Of a DNA stretch of 64,000 nucleotides, positions 34,121 to 43,442 are shown piece after piece. The translations under genes and the position numbers were made by a program. The stretch comes from an uncultured Eubacteriales bacterium (GTDB lineage: Bacteria; Bacillota; Clostridia; Christensenellales; Aristaeellaceae): the NCBI GenBank assembly GCA_900316415.1, contig ONCV01000006.1:1-64000 (forward strand), written 5' to 3'. Numbering within the stretch: the stretch's first letter is position 1; the number at the start of each line of letters is the position of its first letter. A model generated the notes under the pieces. That model had not been told where the DNA came from, searched no databases, and worked only from the letters and a program-made list of their open reading frames with translations.

Positions 34121-36721
34121 ATGGATATGAATCAATTTACGCAGAAGACCATGGCCGCGCTGCAGCGGGCCCAGTCCCTGGCCGTGGAATATCAGCATAT
34201 GCAGGTGGATCAGGAGCATCTTTTGCTCGCGCTGACGGAGGAGGACGGGGAACTGATTCCCCAGCTGCTGACGAAGTGCGGGCTGAACGTACAGGCGCTG
34301 CGCCAGGGGCTGCAGGAGGCCATCGGGCGGATTCCCCGGGTCTCCGGCAGCGGCCGGGAGCCCGGCAAGGTGTATATCGCGCCGGAGCTGGAAAAGGCCC
34401 TGCTGGAGGCGGAGACGCAGGCGAAGCAGATGAAGGACGAATACCTGTCCGTGGAGCATGTCTGGATGGGCATCTGCGCGAAGCCGAACGCGGCGGTGCA
34501 GCGGCTGCTGAAGAGCCTGGGCTATCGGCCGGAGACGTTCCTGAAGGCGCTGAGCGAGGTGCGTGGAGCGACGAGGGTGACCTCGGACAACCCGGAGGAA
34601 ACCTATGACGCGCTGAAGAAGTACGGCACCGATCTGGTGGAAATGGCCAGGAAGCAGAAGCTGGATCCGGTGATCGGCCGGGACGGCGAGATCCGGAACG
34701 TGATCCGGATTCTGAGCCGGAAGACGAAGAACAACCCCGTGCTGATCGGCGAGCCCGGCGTCGGAAAAACCGCCATCGCGGAGGGCCTGGCCCAGCGGAT
34801 CGTCCGGGGGGACGTGCCGGACAGCCTGAAGGAAAAGACGATCTTCTCCCTGGACATGGGCAGCCTGATCGCCGGCGCCAAATTCCGGGGCGAATTCGAG
34901 GAGCGGCTGAAGGCGGTGCTGGCCGAGATCAAAAAGAGCGACGGCCGGATCATCCTCTTCATCGATGAGCTGCACACCATCGTCGGCGCCGGCAAGGCGG
35001 ACGGGGCCATGGACGCGGGCAACCTGCTCAAGCCCATGCTGGCCCGGGGCGAGCTGCACTGCATCGGCGCAACGACGCTGAATGAATACCGTCAGTACAT
35101 CGAAAAGGACGCGGCGCTGGAGCGGCGTTTCCAGCCGGTGATGGTGGAGGAGCCCACGGTGGAGGATACCATCGCGATCCTGCGGGGCCTGAAGGAGCGG
35201 TATGAGGTTTTCCACGGTGTGAAGATTCAGGACAGCGCCCTGATCGCCGCGGCCACCCTGTCCAACCGGTACATCACGGACCGGTTCCTGCCGGACAAGG
35301 CCATCGACCTGGTGGACGAGGCCTGCGCGATGATCCGGACGGAGATCGATTCCCTGCCCACGGAGCTGGACGATATCCGCCGGAAGATCATGCAGCTGGA
35401 AATCGAGGAGGCCGCCCTGAAGAAGGACGACGACAAGCTCTCCCAGGCGCATCTGGAGGAGGTTCAGAAGGAACTGGCCGAACAGCGGGATACCTTCAAT
35501 TCCATGAAGGCCCGCTGGGAGGCGGAGAAGGAGGCCATCGGCAAGGTGTCCGCCCTGCGGGAGCAGATCGAGCAGGTAAATGCCCGGATCGAGCAGGCGG
35601 AGCGCAGCTATGACCTGAACCGGGCGGCGGAGCTGAAGTACGGCGAGCTGCCGAAGCTGAAGCAGGAGCTGGAAAAGGAGGAGAAGATCGCCGAGGAAAG
35701 CAAGGGCGAAAACAGCCTGCTGCGGGACCGGGTGACCGAGGAGGAAATCGCCCGGATCATCGGCCGCTGGACCGGGATTCCGGTGTCCCGGCTGATGGAG
35801 GGCGAGCGGGAGAAGCTGCTGCGCCTGGAGGATACCCTGCATGAGCGGGTCATCGGCCAGGACGAGGCGGTGCGGAAGGTTTCGGAAGCCATCCTGCGGA
35901 GCCGGGCGGGCATCCAGGATCCCAACCGTCCCCTGGGCTCCTTCCTGTTCCTGGGTCCGACGGGCGTGGGCAAGACGGAGCTGGCCAAGGCGCTGGCGCA
36001 GGCGCTCTTTGACGATGAAAAGAACATGGTCCGGATCGACATGTCCGAATACATGGAGAAATTCAGCGTCTCCCGGCTGATCGGAGCGCCGCCCGGATAC
36101 GTGGGTTACGAGGAGGGCGGCCAGCTGACGGAAGCGGTCCGCAGGCATCCCTACTGCGTGGTGCTCTTCGATGAGGTCGAAAAGGCGCATCCGGACGTGT
36201 TCAACGTCCTGCTGCAGGTGCTGGACGACGGCCGGATTACGGACAGCCAGGGCCGGACGGTGGACTTCAAGAACACGATCCTGATCATGACCAGCAACCT
36301 GGGCAGCGAGCACATCCTGGAGGGCATCCGGGACGGCGAAATCTCGGAGGAGGCCCGGGCCAAGGTGGACCGGCTGCTGAAGACCCATTTCCGGCCGGAG
36401 TTCCTGAACCGGATTGACGAAATCGTGTATTACAAGCCCCTGACCCGGACGGAGATCGCCTCCATTGTGGGGCTGATGGTGAAGAACCTGAACGCCCGCG
36501 TGGAGGAGAAGCAGCTGCAGGTCAGACTGACCGACAGGGCCATGGAGGCCGTCATCGACCGGGGCTTTGACCCGGTGTTCGGCGCCCGGCCGCTGAAGCG
36601 GTATCTGCAGAGCAAGGTGGAAACCCTGATCGCCCGGCGGATGATCCAGGGCGATGTGGAGCCCGGCACCACCCTGACGGTGGATACGGACGAAAACGGA
36701 GACTTCCGGATTCTGGAGTAA
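34121..36721 (+). CDS. clpB: ATP-dependent chaperone ClpB
   Basis: 866 residues, normal length. It pulls polypeptides out of aggregates together with DnaK. Parts in order: N-terminal Clp repeat domain (1-150), first AAA+ domain with GEPGVGKT (210-217) and [11 protein letters not shown], the long coiled-coil middle domain (about 415-530) that distinguishes ClpB from ClpC, second AAA+ domain with GPTGVGKT (612-619), and the C-terminal D2-small domain. The start ATG at 34121 has GGGAGG 11 bases upstream; a second Met two codons on is possible. Heat-stress control by CtsR is suggested by its operator. Confidence 0.96.
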   Translation: MDMNQFTQKTMAALQRAQSLAVEYQHMQVDQEHLLLALTEEDGELIPQLLTKCGLNVQALRQGLQEAIGRIPRVSGSGREPGKVYIAPELEKALLEAETQAKQMKDEYLSVEHVWMGICAKPNAAVQRLLKSLGYRPETFLKALSEVRGATRVTSDNPEETYDALKKYGTDLVEMARKQKLDPVIGRDGEIRNVIRILSRKTKNNPVLIGEPGVGKTAIAEGLAQRIVRGDVPDSLKEKTIFSLDMGSLIAGAKFRGEFEERLKAVLAEIKKSDGRIILFIDELHTIVGAGKADGAMDAGNLLKPMLARGELHCIGATTLNEYRQYIEKDAALERRFQPVMVEEPTVEDTIAILRGLKERYEVFHGVKIQDSALIAAATLSNRYITDRFLPDKAIDLVDEACAMIRTEIDSLPTELDDIRRKIMQLEIEEAALKKDDDKLSQAHLEEVQKELAEQRDTFNSMKARWEAEKEAIGKVSALREQIEQVNARIEQAERSYDLNRAAELKYGELPKLKQELEKEEKIAEESKGENSLLRDRVTEEEIARIIGRWTGIPVSRLMEGEREKLLRLEDTLHERVIGQDEAVRKVSEAILRSRAGIQDPNRPLGSFLFLGPTGVGKTELAKALAQALFDDEKNMVRIDMSEYMEKFSVSRLIGAPPGYVGYEEGGQLTEAVRRHPYCVVLFDEVEKAHPDVFNVLLQVLDDGRITDSQGRTVDFKNTILIMTSNLGSEHILEGIRDGEISEEARAKVDRLLKTHFRPEFLNRIDEIVYYKPLTRTEIASIVGLMVKNLNARVEEKQLQVRLTDRAMEAVIDRGFDPVFGARPLKRYLQSKVETLIARRMIQGDVEPGTTLTVDTDENGDFRILE

Positions 36722-36760
36722 TCATCGCGGATAGCGGCGGAAGAAGGAAGCGCTCGGGAG

Positions 36761-36794
36761 AAAGCATCGGCTTTTCGAAGCCGGTGCTTTTTTT
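36761..36794 (+). terminator. clpB terminator
   Basis: 13-bp stem (36761-36773 with 36778-36790, one G-T pair), TTCG loop and a seven-T run. Confidence 0.88.
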
Positions 36795-36857
36795 CTGGCG
36801 CGGCGGAGGGGTTTCTGCTATACTGGGGAGCGAAGGAAGGACACGGGGGAATCGGGC

Positions 36858-37454
36858 ATGCGGAATGATCAGTACTTTGCGCGGGAGCCGGAAAGCGAAT
36901 CCCGCCCGGCGGAATGCGGGTTCACCTATCGGGGGAATCCGCTGCGCTTCACGACGGACGCGGGGGTTTTCTCCCGGGGCGAGCTGGATACGGGGACCCG
37001 GATCCTGCTGGACGCGCTGCCGGACACCCTGTCCGGACGGATCCTGGACCTGGGCTGCGGCTGGGGGCCGATTGGCGTCAGCGTGCAGAAAACCTGGCCG
37101 GAGACGGAGGTCTGGATGGCGGACGTGAACCTGCGGGCGCTGGAATGGAGCGAAAAAAACGCGGCGCGCAACGGCGTCCGCGTCCGGTGCCTGGAAAGCG
37201 ACGGGTTCTCCGCCCTGGAGGGGGAGATGTTTGACGCGGTGATCACCAATCCGCCCATCCGGGCGGGAAAGCAGGTGATCTACCGGATGTTTGCCGACGC
37301 CCGGGAGCATCTGAATCCGGGCGGAAGCCTCTTCCTGGTGATCCGGAAGCAGCAGGGGGCGGAGAGCTGTCTCCGCTATCTGCAGCCCCTGTATGCCGGG
37401 GTGGAAAAGCTGGACCGCTCCGGGGGGTTCTGGGTGCTGCAGGCGCGGAAATAA
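36858..37454 (+). CDS. RsmC-like class I methyltransferase
   Basis: 198 residues, single SAM-dependent methyltransferase domain. Motif I is LDLGCGWGPIG and the catalytic NPPI motif is TNPPIRAGK, as in guanine-N2 methyltransferases RsmC/RlmG. The short Gram-positive form (like Bacillus YbxB) has about this length and lacks the second domain of the E. coli enzyme. It likely methylates a guanine of 16S rRNA; the exact position is inferred. In Bacillus this gene is near rpoB; here it stands alone between clpB and a bidirectional terminator. Confidence 0.85.
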   Translation: MRNDQYFAREPESESRPAECGFTYRGNPLRFTTDAGVFSRGELDTGTRILLDALPDTLSGRILDLGCGWGPIGVSVQKTWPETEVWMADVNLRALEWSEKNAARNGVRVRCLESDGFSALEGEMFDAVITNPPIRAGKQVIYRMFADAREHLNPGGSLFLVIRKQQGAESCLRYLQPLYAGVEKLDRSGGFWVLQARK

Positions 37455-37470
37455 AAAAGGCGGAAGCAAA

Positions 37471-37509
37471 AAACCGGGGGAAGCGCCGAAAGGGCGCTTC
37501 CCCCGGTTT
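37471..37509. terminator. bidirectional terminator between convergent genes
   Basis: 17-bp perfect stem (37471-37487 with 37493-37509, arm AAACCGGGGGAAGCGCC). T-rich on both sides, serving the methyltransferase on the plus strand and the secreted protein on the minus strand. Confidence 0.9.
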
Positions 37510-37583
37510 CATTTCCCGCCGGATCCGGCCGCGGAGCGGGCCGGCCTTCCGACGCGCACCCCGCGGGCCCGGCGGGAGGGAAA

Positions 37584-38717
37584 TCAGTACTCCGCGTGAA
37601 CGATGGCGGTGACCAGGCCGTCCCGGAACTGAAGAGCGGTCAGATCATGGGTCATGTCCTCCTCCGTCAGGATCTCCTCCCGCAGCAGGCGGAGGAAATC
37701 GTCCGCATCCCGCAGCTGCACGTCCTGCCCGTCCACCCAGGCGAACTGGAAGGCATAGGGCAGCGGAAGCATCACCCGGTAATCCGTGCAGTAATAGACG
37801 GTCACGTCCCCGTTCCGCATCAGATGATAATCTCCCGCGTCCGGGCTGGGGGGGGAGATCAGGACAAACTGGAACCGGCTGCTGTCTTCGGCCGTTTCCA
37901 GGAGGTAGAGGTCGTCCCGGGAGGGATCCCGGGAAATGCTCTTCACCGTATATTCGGCTCCCTCCGTCTTCACCCGGTCGCCGGGCTTCAGGGCTTCCAC
38001 CTCCGCGGCGGCGTAGCACTCCTCCAGGTACAGCGCAGCGTTGAAGTATCCGCCCGCGTCAATGGATTTCAGCTGGGTCAGGTCCGCCCAGAAGGTTCCG
38101 TTTTCCAGATCCGCGCGGCCCTCGGCCGGAACCATGGGCTCCAGCAGCTTCCGGCCGCCGGCGGTTCCGGCGTCCTTTCCGTCCGCGGCGGTTCCGGCGG
38201 CGAGCTCATCCTCCAGGTAGTTTTCCACCGCGATGTCCAGCGCCCGCAGGGCCCGGTCCTGATCCTTCGAGGTGAAGAGCGCCGTATACTCCACGTCTCC
38301 CAGATCGCGGACCTCGATCAGCTGAACCTGGATCCGGTCGTTGTACAGATAGCGGGCGCCGATCAGCTTCTTGCCGCCCACCTCCCAGGTTTTCGCGGGG
38401 TTTGTGCCGGTGTCCTCAAATTTGCCCTCCAGGAACTCCCGATAGGTATTGTTCAGGTAGTTCACCGGGTTCTTGAACTTGCCCTCAAGGGGCCGGCGGT
38501 GAATGATGATGCAGGGAAGCCCGGGGCTGTCGAAGTAGATCCGCATGCCGTAGAATCCCATCGTGGTTTCATAGGTCACGGTGGCGCCGGCGGGGATCCG
38601 GGTGGAGAAGCCGTCCTCCTCGCAGTGGGAACCGACCCAGGCCGCGTCCTCCGCCAGAACGGGAATACAGCCGAGCAGCAGAATCAGGGCGAGCAGCAGT
38701 CCGATCGTTTTTCTCAT
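37584..38717 (-). CDS. exported protein of unknown function
   Basis: 377 residues from the ATG at 38717 (AAGGAGG site). The N-terminus MRKTIGLLLALILLLGC is hydrophobic; LLGC could be a lipobox with Cys17, and IPVLA-ED is an alternative type I cleavage site. The first half contains EDGFSTRIPAGATVTYE, as seen in exported Clostridia proteins whose function is unknown. No enzyme motif is recognised. It follows the VWA gene on the same strand after a terminator and has its own promoter. Confidence 0.75.
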   Translation of the reverse strand: MRKTIGLLLALILLLGCIPVLAEDAAWVGSHCEEDGFSTRIPAGATVTYETTMGFYGMRIYFDSPGLPCIIIHRRPLEGKFKNPVNYLNNTYREFLEGKFEDTGTNPAKTWEVGGKKLIGARYLYNDRIQVQLIEVRDLGDVEYTALFTSKDQDRALRALDIAVENYLEDELAAGTAADGKDAGTAGGRKLLEPMVPAEGRADLENGTFWADLTQLKSIDAGGYFNAALYLEECYAAAEVEALKPGDRVKTEGAEYTVKSISRDPSRDDLYLLETAEDSSRFQFVLISPPSPDAGDYHLMRNGDVTVYYCTDYRVMLPLPYAFQFAWVDGQDVQLRDADDFLRLLREEILTEEDMTHDLTALQFRDGLVTAIVHAEY

Positions 38718-38772
38718 CTGTATTTTTCCTCCTTTGCGGGCGCCCGCGCGGAGCGCCGTCCTCTGTGAGTCC

Positions 38773-38801
38773 ATTCTACCGAAAAGGCGGCGCCTGTGCA
38801 A
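38773..38801 (-). promoter_or_regulatory. promoter of the exported protein gene
   Basis: Minus strand TTGCAC (38801-38796), 17-bp spacer, TAGAAT (38778-38773). The spacer overlaps the arm of the upstream terminator hairpin. Confidence 0.55.
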
Positions 38802-38829
38802 GGAAGAAGGCCCTCGCCGCGCCGCCTTT
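38782..38829 (-). terminator. terminator of the VWA gene
   Basis: 11-bp stem AAAGGCGGCGC / GCGCCGCCTTT (38783-38793 with 38819-38829), 25-base loop, TTTT on the minus strand. Confidence 0.55.
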
Positions 38830-38860
38830 CAGGGGTAGTTTTCGGATGGGTCGCCGGAAA

Positions 38861-40708
38861 TCAGTCGGCCCGCTGCAGCAGGGTCAGCAGGTAGACGAAT
38901 TCCTCCCGGTAGGGATCGCCGGAGACGGAGCCGCAGCTCCGGGCCAGTTCCAGGGCGGAATCCCAGGAGGCGGAGCCCCGGAATTCGCTGTCCCGCAGCA
39001 GCATGGCGCATTCGGCCACGGCGGCGGCCCATTTCATGTTGTCGGACAGGGCCTCCTCCGGCGCGCCGCGGAAGGGATACTCCTCCAGCGTGCTTTCGTC
39101 CCGGCCGGGGGCCTTGTAGCGGAGGGCGAGGGTGCACCAGTCGGAGGAGGCACCCTCCGCGGCGTCCTGCTTCGGGGCGGCGTAGCGGCTGGCGGGAAGG
39201 CCCAGATCCCCCTCGCTGCCCGCGGGCACGATCTCGTAGAGGGCCGTGACCCGGTGTCCGGAGCCGATCTCGCCCCCGTCCTTCGTGTCGTCCGCGAAGT
39301 CCCGGGCGTCCATGACCCGGTCCTCATAGCCGATCAGCCGCCAGGCGCCGACCTTCTCCGGATTGAAATCCATCTGGAGCTTGACGTCCCGGGCCACCTC
39401 GACCAGGGTGCCGCCCGCGGCGGTGACCAGGGCGCGCCGGGCCTCGAAGATGCTGTCCAGGTAGTAGTAGTTCCCGTCCCCGTAATCCGCCAGGGCTTCC
39501 AGCTTGTTGTCCTTGTAGTTTCCGTAGCCGACGCCCAGCATGGTCAGCCGGGTGCCGCCCGCCTTTTTCTCCATGACCAGCCGGGCCAGATCGCCCTCGC
39601 TGCTGATGCCGACGTTGAAGTCCCCGTCGGTGGCCATGAGAATCCGGTTGACGCTGCCTTCCGTCGCGTATTTTTCCGCGATCTGATAGGCGGTCTGGAT
39701 GCCGGCGGCGCTGTTGGTGCTGCCGGAGGCCTCCAGACCGGAGATCGCCTCCATGATCCGAACCTTGTCCGCGGCGGGAACGCCCTCGAGCACCACTTCG
39801 TCCCGGGAGGCGTAGGTGACCAGGGAAACCGTGTCCGTGGGCCGGAGCTCCTCCAGCAGGAGCAGGAAGGCGCGCTTCACCAGATCCAGCCGGTCCGATC
39901 CGAACATGGAGCCGGAGACGTCGATCAGGAAGACCAGGTTCTGGGCGGGGCGCTCCGCGTCGGAAAGTTCCTTCGCCTGCAGCCCCACCTGCAGCAGCAG
40001 GGTCTTCTCATTCCAGGGGCAGGGGGCAAGCGCCAGGGTGACGCCGAAGGGGCGGTCGCCCTCCGGGGCGGCGTAATCATAATGGAAGTAGTTCAGCATC
40101 TCCTCCACGCGCACCGCGTCGGCGGGAACCCGCTTCCCCTGCAGGATCAGGGAGCGCAGCTGCGCGTAGGAGGCGGTGTCCACATCCGCGGCGAAGGTGG
40201 ACAGGGGGGACTGGGAAACCAGCTGGAATCCGTTTTCCCGGAAGAAGGGATATTCATTGGTGTTCCATTCCGCATCCGCCTCCGGGGCGAAGCCGGCGGT
40301 CAGTGCAAAGGACAGGGCGCCGTCCTCGTAAAACTCCTCCGTTTCGGCGAACATCATGCCGCTGTTCGGCATGGCGGTGGCCTCGGCGCCCTTGGCGCGG
40401 AGATCGACGGCTTCGGCCGCGTCCCCGCTGAACAGGACGGCCAGGGTGGGCGCGTCCGCCATCCCGGTGGCCATCAGGCCGTTGCGCTCCTGGAAGGCGA
40501 TCAGCGCCGCCTCCGTCGCGGCGTCAAAGGTTCCGGTGGGCTCGGCGTCCAGGTACTTCAGCTCCTTCAGCCGGGCCTGGATCTCGGCGACCCGGTCCCC
40601 CGTGTCGCCCAGGCGCCAGATCGGGCTCTCCTCCGCCAGGCCGGGGAGGCAGGGCAGCAGGGCCAGCAGCAGGGCCAGCGCCAGCGCGGTCAGTCGATTC
40701 ATTTTCAT
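38861..40708 (-). CDS. exported von Willebrand factor A protein with peptidoglycan-binding domain
   Basis: 615 residues. Signal peptide 1-25 (cleavage near GLA-EE). Residues about 33-95 are a peptidoglycan-binding type 1 domain (LGDTGDRVAEIQARLKELKYL). Then the YfbK-like core: the conserved FAADVDTASYAQLRSLI segment, a VWA domain with the metal-ion site DVSGS (263-267) and ATDGDFN, and the C-terminal conserved region ending TLLQRAD. YfbK-type proteins are usually anchored lipoproteins; here wall binding through the added domain could replace the lipid. Function unknown, probably metal-dependent protein binding at the wall. Confidence 0.85.
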   Translation of the reverse strand: MKMNRLTALALALLLALLPCLPGLAEESPIWRLGDTGDRVAEIQARLKELKYLDAEPTGTFDAATEAALIAFQERNGLMATGMADAPTLAVLFSGDAAEAVDLRAKGAEATAMPNSGMMFAETEEFYEDGALSFALTAGFAPEADAEWNTNEYPFFRENGFQLVSQSPLSTFAADVDTASYAQLRSLILQGKRVPADAVRVEEMLNYFHYDYAAPEGDRPFGVTLALAPCPWNEKTLLLQVGLQAKELSDAERPAQNLVFLIDVSGSMFGSDRLDLVKRAFLLLLEELRPTDTVSLVTYASRDEVVLEGVPAADKVRIMEAISGLEASGSTNSAAGIQTAYQIAEKYATEGSVNRILMATDGDFNVGISSEGDLARLVMEKKAGGTRLTMLGVGYGNYKDNKLEALADYGDGNYYYLDSIFEARRALVTAAGGTLVEVARDVKLQMDFNPEKVGAWRLIGYEDRVMDARDFADDTKDGGEIGSGHRVTALYEIVPAGSEGDLGLPASRYAAPKQDAAEGASSDWCTLALRYKAPGRDESTLEEYPFRGAPEEALSDNMKWAAAVAECAMLLRDSEFRGSASWDSALELARSCGSVSGDPYREEFVYLLTLLQRAD

Positions 40709-40822
40709 GGGAAGCTCCTTTCTGAAGGCCTTCCGGCCTCATGTATTCCGTTTACATCTCTTCTGACGCGGGAAAATCGGAAAAGTTCCGTCGAAAAAAC
40801 AAAAGAGAAACTTTTCGGGGGA

Positions 40823-40850
40823 TTGAAATCCGGAAAGCATATGATAGAAT
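40823..40850 (+). promoter_or_regulatory. promoter of the amino-acid ABC transporter operon
   Basis: TTGAAA, 16-bp spacer, TAGAAT, about 100 bases before the first gene. Confidence 0.7.
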
Positions 40851-40950
40851 TTTTTCATTCCGGGAAGACGCCGGGCGGATGGAAGGGAGAGGGCTCCCGC
40901 CCCTCCGCGGCGCGGGAACCCGGCCGGAAAAAAGGCGAGGAGGAAGAAAC

Positions 40951-41781
40951 ATGAAAAAGTGGATTGCGATGCTGCTGGCGGCCCTGCTGCTGGGCTCCGC
41001 GGCCCTGGCGGAGGTTCCCTCCGGCGTGGAGGACGGGGTGCTGACCGTGGCCATGGAATGCGCCTATGCGCCCTACAACTGGGCCCAGCCCACGGAGGAC
41101 AACGGGGCGGTGCCGATCAAGGATCATCCCAAACTGTACGCCAACGGCTATGATGTGATGACCGCCAAGGGCATCGCCGAGGCCAACGGCTGGGAGCTGG
41201 AGATCGTTCAGCTGGACTGGGACAGCCTGATCCCCGCGGTGCAGAGCGGCGTGGTGGACGCGGTGATCGCCGGCCAGAGCATGACGGCGAAGCGCATGGA
41301 AGCGGTGGATTTCGCCGGCCCCTATCTGTACGCGACGATCGTGGTGCTGGTGAAGGACGGCAGCGCGAACGCGGAGGCGAAGGGCATCAGCGAACTGACG
41401 GGAACCGCCACCAGCCAGAGCGGAACCATCTGGTACGATACCTGCCTGCCCCAGGTGAAGGGCGCGACGATCCTGCCTCCCGCGGAGTCCGCTCCGGCCA
41501 TGCTGATGGCGCTGGAATCCGGAACCGTGGATTTCGTCTGCACCGATATGCCCACGGCCCAGGGGGCGCTGATCGCCTATCCGGATCTGAAGCTGCTGGA
41601 CTTTGCGGGCAGCGGGGATGATTTCGAGGTGTCCCAGGAGGATGTGAACATCGGAATCTCGCTGCAGAAGGGGAACACGGTGCTGAAGGACGCCATCGAC
41701 GCGTATCTGGCGGGAAAGACGGCGGAGGACTTCAACAGCCTGATGGCGGAAGCCATCGCGGTTCAGCCGCTGAGCAAATAA
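40951..41781 (+). CDS. polar amino-acid ABC transporter, substrate-binding protein
   Basis: 276 residues, SBP family 3. Signal peptide MKKWIAMLLAALLLGSAALA with an AxA site and no lipobox cysteine, unusual for a Gram-positive binding protein, which normally carries a lipid anchor. Family landmarks: LTVAMECAYAPYNW, GYDVMTAKGIAEANGW, SLIPAVQSGVVDAVIAGQSMTAKRME and the C-terminal TVLKDAIDAYL. Basic or polar amino acids are likely ligands. First gene of a three-gene operon; the permease follows after 12 bases. AGGAGGAAG ribosome site. Confidence 0.92.
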   Translation: MKKWIAMLLAALLLGSAALAEVPSGVEDGVLTVAMECAYAPYNWAQPTEDNGAVPIKDHPKLYANGYDVMTAKGIAEANGWELEIVQLDWDSLIPAVQSGVVDAVIAGQSMTAKRMEAVDFAGPYLYATIVVLVKDGSANAEAKGISELTGTATSQSGTIWYDTCLPQVKGATILPPAESAPAMLMALESGTVDFVCTDMPTAQGALIAYPDLKLLDFAGSGDDFEVSQEDVNIGISLQKGNTVLKDAIDAYLAGKTAEDFNSLMAEAIAVQPLSK

Positions 41782-41793
41782 GGAAGAGAGATC

Positions 41794-42618
41794 ATGCTGG
41801 AACAGCTGTTTTCGGATATCGGGTCCATCTGGGCCCAATACGGGGCGGTCTACCTGTCCGGGATCGGCAACACGCTGCTTCTGGCCACGGTGGCCACGCT
41901 GATCGGGTGCGTCATCGGGTTCATCTGCGGCATTCTGCAGACGATCCCCTGCGCGCCCGGGGATCCGTGGATCAAGCGGGCGCTGCTGAAGGTGCTGCGG
42001 ATCATTATCCGCGTCTATGTGGAGGTCTTCCGCGGAACGCCCATGATTCTGCAGGCGGTGTTCATCTACTATGGAGTGCCGTATTTCTTCGGGGTCACCT
42101 TCCGGGATATCTGGACGGTCAGCATCCTGGTGGTTTCCATCAATACCGGCGCGTACATGGCGGAATCCGTCCGGGGCGGCATCATGAGCATCGACGCGGG
42201 CCAGTTCGAGGGAGCCCGGGCGATCGGCATGAATCATTTTCAGACCATGCTGTATATCATCCTGCCCCAGACCCTGCGGAATATCCTGCCCCAGATCGGC
42301 AACAACTATATCATCAACGTGAAGGATACCTCGGTGATGTTCATCATCGGATTCCAGGATTTTTTCGCCGTGCACAAGATGGTCAGCGGGGCGGTGTTCA
42401 AATACTTCCCTTCCGCCTTCCTGGAGATGGGGGGATATCTGTTCCTGACGCTGCTGGCCAGCTTCCTGCTGCGCCGGCTGGAAAAGAGGCTGCAGGGCGC
42501 CGGAAACTATGAGCTGGTGAACGCGGATCAGCTGGTGCTGACGGCGGGAACCTACTCCTTCTCCGGGGAAGCGCCCTACGAGGAGAAAAACAGGGATTAT
42601 CGGGGGGAGAAGCCATGA
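41794..42618 (+). CDS. polar amino-acid ABC transporter, permease
   Basis: 274 residues with about five membrane segments. HisM/GlnP-type permease with the [17 protein letters not shown] region and the coupling loop [21 protein letters not shown] that contacts the ATPase. A cytoplasmic C-terminal tail of about 35 residues follows the last membrane segment. Its stop overlaps the ATPase start by four bases (ATGA). Confidence 0.93.
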   Translation: MLEQLFSDIGSIWAQYGAVYLSGIGNTLLLATVATLIGCVIGFICGILQTIPCAPGDPWIKRALLKVLRIIIRVYVEVFRGTPMILQAVFIYYGVPYFFGVTFRDIWTVSILVVSINTGAYMAESVRGGIMSIDAGQFEGARAIGMNHFQTMLYIILPQTLRNILPQIGNNYIINVKDTSVMFIIGFQDFFAVHKMVSGAVFKYFPSAFLEMGGYLFLTLLASFLLRRLEKRLQGAGNYELVNADQLVLTAGTYSFSGEAPYEEKNRDYRGEKP

Positions 42619-43361
42619 GCGAAAGCATTCTGGAAATCAGGCATCTCTCCAAGACCTTCGGCACCCACGCGGTGCTGAAGGACGTGGATTTCACCGTGCG
42701 CCCGGGGGATGTGACCTCCATTATCGGCGCCAGCGGCAGCGGAAAGAGCACCCTGCTGCGCTGCGTGAATCTGCTGGAAACCCTGACCACCGGGGAGATC
42801 CTGTTCCACGGGGAAAGCGTGACCGGGGGCCGGATCAACCAGAGCGCGTACCGCGCGCGGGTGGGCATGGTGTTCCAGAGCTTCAACCTGTTCAACAATC
42901 TGACGGTGCTGGAGAACTGCGTGATCGGCCAGCGCAAGGTGAACCATGCCCCGAAGCAGGAGGCCCGGGACCGGGCGCTGTTCTACCTGAACCGGGTGGG
43001 CATGCTGCCCTATATCAACGCCCGGCCGGCGCAGATTTCCGGAGGCCAGAAGCAGCGGGTGGCCATCGCCCGGGCCCTGGCCATGGAGCCGGAGGTGCTG
43101 CTGTTCGACGAGCCCACCTCCGCCCTCGATCCGGAAATGGTCGGCGAGGTGCTGGATGTGATGAAGAGCCTGGCCGCGGAGCGGATGACCATGCTGGTGG
43201 TGACCCATGAGATGGGCTTTGCCCGGGATGTCAGCACCCATGTCGTTTACATGGCGGACGGGGTCATCGTCGAGGAGGGCCCGCCCTCCCAGGTGCTGGG
43301 GAATCCGCAGGACGGACGGACCCGGGAATTCCTGAAGCGCTTCCTGGGAGAAAAGCCCTGA
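42615..43361 (+). CDS. polar amino-acid ABC transporter, ATP-binding protein
   Basis: 248 residues, normal length. Walker [10 protein letters not shown] (38-46), signature ISGGQKQRV (141-149), Walker [15 protein letters not shown] and H-loop VTHEM. It belongs to the GlnQ/HisP group. It ends before a bidirectional terminator, so binding protein, permease and ATPase make one complete importer; two permease copies would be needed. Confidence 0.95.
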   Translation: MSESILEIRHLSKTFGTHAVLKDVDFTVRPGDVTSIIGASGSGKSTLLRCVNLLETLTTGEILFHGESVTGGRINQSAYRARVGMVFQSFNLFNNLTVLENCVIGQRKVNHAPKQEARDRALFYLNRVGMLPYINARPAQISGGQKQRVAIARALAMEPEVLLFDEPTSALDPEMVGEVLDVMKSLAAERMTMLVVTHEMGFARDVSTHVVYMADGVIVEEGPPSQVLGNPQDGRTREFLKRFLGEKP

Positions 43362-43388
43362 GCGCCGCGGCGGAGCGGGCCGGAAACA

Positions 43389-43422
43389 GCAAAAGGAGAC
43401 AGGCGTGCCTGTCTCCTTTTGC
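43389..43422. terminator. bidirectional terminator after the transporter operon
   Basis: 16-bp perfect stem (43389-43404 with 43407-43422, arm GCAAAAGGAGACAGGC) with TTTT on both strands. It separates the convergent transporter operon and regulator gene. Confidence 0.88.
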
Positions 43423-43442
43423 GTACCCCGGATCCGGCGAGG

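Noticed and set aside
36858..37454. The methyltransferase as RlmG or a protein methyltransferase
   Set aside because: Length and the TNPPI motif fit the short Gram-positive RsmC type better; kept as RsmC-like without a firm symbol.
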